NCBI GenBank assembly: GCA_902727995.1
Contig: CACVAZ010000033.1
Coordinates: forward strand, 1 to 40,920
DNA length: 40,920 nucleotides
Direction: 5' to 3'
Origin: an uncultured Sulfurovum sp.
GTDB lineage: Bacteria > Campylobacterota > Campylobacteria > Campylobacterales > Sulfurovaceae
Below, piece by piece: positions 38,282-40,920 of the stretch; position 1 is the first letter of the stretch; each line of letters begins with the position of its first letter. Position numbers and translations under genes: made by a program. The notes under the pieces were generated by a model, which had not been told where the DNA came from, did not search any database, and saw nothing but the letters and a program-made list of their open reading frames with translations.

Positions 38282-39871
38282 TTAACTAACCTCTTTCAAT
38301 TTATTATTTATAGAAACTATCTCAGAAAAATCATTAGTACTTTTTTTTAAATCTAAAAGAAACTTTTTCTGTTTTTGCTTTACCAATGCTGTGAACTGTT
38401 CTTTGCTTAACTGCATAATATCATCTCTTAGTAAAAGTGAGGACATCATATTTTGGGTTACTTTGTGAGAAACAATACTTTGATAAAGTTCCTGATTAAA
38501 CCAAGCTTTAATATCACATACACTGGTACACCATTGAATCCAGTTTGGCATGTGATACATGGTGAGCAATAAAGCATCTTCTGAAGTTGACTTTTGCATA
38601 ACATTGTTTTGAATAACTTGTTTTGATTTTTGAAAATTAAGTTCTTGCTCGTTGATTCCTAAAAGTTCAGCTACATAGGGTTTATAGTCACTTGCAACAA
38701 TAGGATTTAACTCTCTTAAATAGTCTAAACACTCTTTTAATGCATTTACTTTGTCATAAGGGTTAGTACTTGTTACAAGATTGTATTTGTTTCTGATACT
38801 AATCAATACAAAGTTTATGATAGGGGTTGCATTTTCTATCTGATTTTTGTACTGGTCCACTTGATTTTTACTCATCATTTCTGCTGGGTCTGTTCCTTCT
38901 GAAAACAATACTACCCCACCATCAAATTCATGGATGCTAAGTAAAACGGCTGCTTTAAGTGCTGCTGTTTTTCCTGCATTGTCTCCGTCATAGGCTATGA
39001 TGATTTTTGCACCTGTTTTCTTAAGTATCGGTAGATGTTTTTCAGTTAATGCCGTTCCTTGCGTTGCTATGGTACTTTTAATGCCATTTTGATGAGTAAG
39101 TATGACATCTAGTTGCCCTTCATGTAAAATGGCTTGTTTTGTAGCATAGATGGCTTCTTTGGCTTTGTCAAATCCAAAAAGTATAGAAGACTTGTCAAAC
39201 AACTTAGTGTCTGGACTGTTGAGGTATTTTGCTACTTTAGACTCTTCTTTAAGTGTACGACCAGCAAAACCTATGGTATGTCCTGTATGACTCTGTATAG
39301 GAAACATAATACGTTCAGAGAAACGTGCATAAGTTCTATTTTCAGACGTAGCCATAATACCAAGCTCTTGTGCTATTGGCAGTGGTAACATATTTTGTTC
39401 TAAAAACTTTTGTGTATTTGGATTTCTTGGGGCATAACCAATCTTCCACTCCCTAATGCTCTCTTCTGTTAACCCTCTGCCGTACAAATAGTTTCGATGT
39501 TCATCATTAAGACTACGAGCATAAAATTCACTTACTAGTTCCATGACTCTTTTGTACTCTTGATGATTTTGACCACCAGCTTCGTACTCTAAAGAGACAT
39601 TTATCATGTCCCCAATCTTTTCTAAGGCTTCTGGATAGCTTAACTTTTCATACTCTCGTACAAACTCAATAGTATCACCACCAATTTGGCAGCCAAAGCA
39701 ATGAAAGATTTGTTTTGCTGGAGAAATAACTAAACTCGCTGTTTTCTCTCCATGAAAAGGACAACATGCTTTAAAGTTTGCCCCTGACTTTTTTAACTCT
39801 ATGTAGTTACTTACAATGTCTACGATGTCCATGTTAGTTTTTATGGTTTGAATTGATTTTTGGGTTATCAT
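38282..39871 (-). CDS. dnaG: DnaG-type primase
   Basis: A 529-residue protein with a CHC2 zinc finger (C37, H40, C58, C61 in CCPFHGEK and FHCFGC). The core RNA polymerase domain includes LYGRGLTEESIREWKIGYAP, and TOPRIM residues are E251 (ILHEGQLDVIL) and D295/D297 (IIAYDGDNAG). The C-terminal 200 residues are less conserved but of DnaB-interacting length. It makes RNA primers for phage replication, presumably with the phage DnaB. It is transcribed apart from the other replication genes, on the minus strand next to attR. Its ATG follows the upstream stop by three bases. Confidence 0.92.
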   Translation of the reverse strand: MITQKSIQTIKTNMDIVDIVSNYIELKKSGANFKACCPFHGEKTASLVISPAKQIFHCFGCQIGGDTIEFVREYEKLSYPEALEKIGDMINVSLEYEAGGQNHQEYKRVMELVSEFYARSLNDEHRNYLYGRGLTEESIREWKIGYAPRNPNTQKFLEQNMLPLPIAQELGIMATSENRTYARFSERIMFPIQSHTGHTIGFAGRTLKEESKVAKYLNSPDTKLFDKSSILFGFDKAKEAIYATKQAILHEGQLDVILTHQNGIKSTIATQGTALTEKHLPILKKTGAKIIIAYDGDNAGKTAALKAAVLLSIHEFDGGVVLFSEGTDPAEMMSKNQVDQYKNQIENATPIINFVLISIRNKYNLVTSTNPYDKVNALKECLDYLRELNPIVASDYKPYVAELLGINEQELNFQKSKQVIQNNVMQKSTSEDALLLTMYHMPNWIQWCTSVCDIKAWFNQELYQSIVSHKVTQNMMSSLLLRDDIMQLSKEQFTALVKQKQKKFLLDLKKSTNDFSEIVSINNKLKEVS

Positions 39872-39874
39872 CTG

Positions 39875-40291
39875 CTATACACCTTCACTTTCAATCTGCT
39901 CTAATCCCTCAAGCTTTTTGAATTGTCTTAAAAATGTTTTTTCATTTTTAAAAGTTGGTAAAAAAGTAGAGTAAGTTTTAGAAAAGTCATAACGTTTTGC
40001 AACCTCTCTTTTACCCCATATTTTAGTAAGTGTATCTACCTCTTTTTTCTTATAAACCTTACGTTTCATTTCATACCAAACTTTAGTAATAATTGGGAAA
40101 TTATCGGGATTCCATTCATATTTTATATAACCATCAATATAAATAGAAAAAGTAGACTTTGTAGCTGAAATCCTACCTTTTTGAACATCTATGGTATGAC
40201 CATCTAATTTAAAGTGTACAGAAAACCAAGGATGATAAATATCCTCTTCTATTTGTTTCCAATCGATATTGGTTGTTTTTTTGGAGATCAT
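39875..40291 (-). CDS. Hypothetical protein upstream of primase
   Basis: A 138-residue protein, beta-rich in the first 70 residues (WFSVHFKLDGHTIDVQKGRI, STFSIYIDGYIKYEWNPDNF), then basic (MKRKVYKKKEVDTL). It overlaps the 70-residue gene as ATGA and is followed by the primase, so it may have a role in replication. No family recognised. Confidence 0.6.
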   Translation of the reverse strand: MISKKTTNIDWKQIEEDIYHPWFSVHFKLDGHTIDVQKGRISATKSTFSIYIDGYIKYEWNPDNFPIITKVWYEMKRKVYKKKEVDTLTKIWGKREVAKRYDFSKTYSTFLPTFKNEKTFLRQFKKLEGLEQIESEGV

Positions 40292-40500
40292 GATAGTTTC
40301 CAGTAATTTTTGTAAGCTTTCACAAATTCATCATAATTAAAAGAAGCTTGACCTTCAGAAGCTTGAGCGTTTGCTTTAGCTTCTCCAAACATAAATAAAT
40401 GCTTTACATACTTAATACTGTTTTTTTTAATCTTGTTTTTTTTCAAAACTTCGAGAAACTCTTGAATTTGCCACTCGGCAATGGTTGATCTAATTTGCAT
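40288..40500 (-). CDS. Hypothetical 70-residue protein, first gene of primase operon
   Basis: Basic helical N-terminal half (FLEVLKKNKIKKNSIKYVKH) and a short C-terminal helix. AAGGAA ribosome site before ATG at 40500. Coupled to the next gene by a four-base overlap. Function unknown. Confidence 0.55.
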   Translation of the reverse strand: MQIRSTIAEWQIQEFLEVLKKNKIKKNSIKYVKHLFMFGEAKANAQASEGQASFNYDEFVKAYKNYWKLS

Positions 40501-40793
40501 AATATTTCCTTGTGTTCATATTTTCAGAATTTTTAATTCTTAAGAAAATTTAGAAATAAACAATAATCCTTCTAAATTCACTTAAAAATTAAGTGATAGA
40601 AGTGATTAGGGAGGGCTAGTTGTCTCGGCAAAAACTCGGCAATAAAAGTATGCAAAAAGGGCTTTTTTGAAGAAAAGACTAAAATTAAGTGCAAGACCAA
40701 TGCACCCTAATTTAATTAAAATTGTTGAAAAAATGTTTTGAGTAGAGACCGAAGTATAAGTATTTTGGTATGTTTGAGTAGTATTTGAGAGTG
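40501..40793. promoter_or_regulatory. Right-end region: primase promoter side and integrase arm
   Basis: About 293 bases without a gene. It contains a perfect CACTTAA-3-TTAAGTG hairpin (40579-40595) upstream of the primase operon and paired CTCGGCAAAA repeats (40623-40644). The rest is AT-rich sequence up to attR. It must hold the primase operon promoter and, by analogy with other phages, the arm of attP bound by integrase and accessory proteins. Confidence 0.55.
40623..40644. promoter_or_regulatory. Paired 11-bp repeats, candidate integrase arm sites (right)
   Basis: TCTCGGCAAAA and ACTCGGCAATA in tandem, 149 bp from attR. They match the pair inside attL, so both would flank the core in circular phage DNA at different distances (58 and 149 bp). 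Confidence 0.6.
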
Positions 40794-40841
40794 TGGTGAT
40801 CACGATTGGACTTGAACCAACGACTTCTTCCATGTCAAGGA
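40794..40841. repeat. attR, 48-bp core repeat within tRNA-Val
   Basis: Identical to 929-976 with mismatches at both flanking bases. It covers the 3' end of tRNA-Val(GAC) from the CCA to the anticodon loop and its 5' stem edge. The phage copy restores a complete tRNA after integration. Confidence 0.95.
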
Positions 40842-40868
40842 AGTACTCTACCACTGAGTTACGCGATC
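40794..40868 (-). tRNA. tRNA-Val(GAC)
   Basis: The minus strand folds into a cloverleaf: acceptor stem GATCGCG/CGTGATC (one G-U), D arm CTCAGTGGTAGAG, and anticodon stem CTTCC/GGAAG around loop TTGACAT with GAC. A T arm containing GGTTCAAGTCC, discriminator A and an encoded CCA complete it. 75 bases. Its 5' part is host DNA and its 3' part is phage-supplied. Confidence 0.93.
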
Positions 40869-40887
40869 AAAAGTAAATAAGAGTGAA

Positions 40888-40893
40888 AGTATA
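40888..40893 (-). promoter_or_regulatory. -10 element TATACT of tRNA-Val
   Basis: On the minus strand TATACT lies about 20 bases before the tRNA 5' end, in host DNA, so tRNA transcription remains under host control and reads into the prophage end. Confidence 0.45.
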
Positions 40894-40920
40894 GGTTATT
40901 TCACTTAAACTAAAGTTATT

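Larger units (their letters stand above)
929..40841. mobile_element. Complete prophage integrated in tRNA-Val, podovirus-like
   Basis: The element is bounded by a perfect 48-bp direct repeat, giving a unit of 39,865 bp with one repeat copy. It carries integrase, repressor, replication initiator, helicase, primase, both terminase subunits, portal, capsid, lysis and ejection genes, so it looks complete rather than remnant. All phage reading frames checked are open; the only clearly broken gene lies outside, on the left. A P22-type portal, an N4-gp56-type capsid, an adaptor and large glycine-rich ejection proteins, with no tape measure or sheath, point to a short-tailed virion. Whether it is inducible cannot be seen from sequence. 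Confidence 0.93.

Noticed and set aside
40606-40854. Minus-strand frame of 82 residues at the right end
   Set aside because: It covers most of the tRNA-Val gene and attR and has no ribosome site; it mirrors the tRNA sequence.

Overview
The window holds one essentially complete, integrated temperate phage of about 39.9 kb, with a little host DNA on each side. The DNA is AT-rich throughout. Base composition, the style of the small regulatory proteins and AAGGA-type ribosome binding sites suggest a Campylobacterota host (Arcobacter, Sulfurimonas or similar). That host assignment is an inference, because the only host genes in view are a tRNA and a decayed transposase. The prophage borders are visible directly: a perfect 48-bp direct repeat at 929-976 and 40794-40841. 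The right copy is the 3' part of an intact tRNA-Val(GAC) gene on the minus strand. The left copy is the displaced 3' fragment, next to a broken ISAs1-family transposase.

Left third (1060-11518), nearly all minus strand: lysogeny and accessory genes. A tyrosine integrase with a small partner gene lies beside attL. A short CI-like repressor (plus strand) diverges from them over a 16-bp perfect inverted repeat. Next is an operon of secreted, membrane and coiled-coil proteins of unknown function (3020-6571), headed by four copies of ATTCCAAGCGTATT in alternating orientation. Several very small genes and a hairpin-rich non-coding stretch follow. A second control block then encodes a Rha-type regulator, a truncated integrase paralogue that has lost catalytic residues, a small HTH protein, a membrane protein and an ORF6C-domain protein.

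Middle and right (12140-37894), plus strand: one long, tightly packed series. It opens with replication genes (HTH protein, initiator with three internal iterons, DnaB-type helicase) and continues with packaging (TerL, then TerS), scaffold, N4-gp56-type capsid, adaptor, coiled-coil and fibre proteins. A lysis cassette follows (PLA2-motif protein, XhlA-like protein, 3TM holin, GH108 endolysin), then three probable ejection proteins, a gp49-like protein and a P22-type portal. No tape measure, sheath or tail tube is recognisable, so a podovirus-like short-tailed virion is likely.

Right end (37898-40500), minus strand: a small HTH-like gene converging on the portal, a DnaG-type primase and two unknown genes. 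Paired ACTCGGCAAAA repeats lie just inside both ends, where integrase arm sites are expected, and a third pair sits in the early control region at 11870. Candidates for undescribed biology are the membrane operon with its inverted-repeat leader, the integrase-derived protein coupled to Rha, the structured intergenic region at 7525-7863, and the PLA2-like lysis protein in a cassette without visible spanins.
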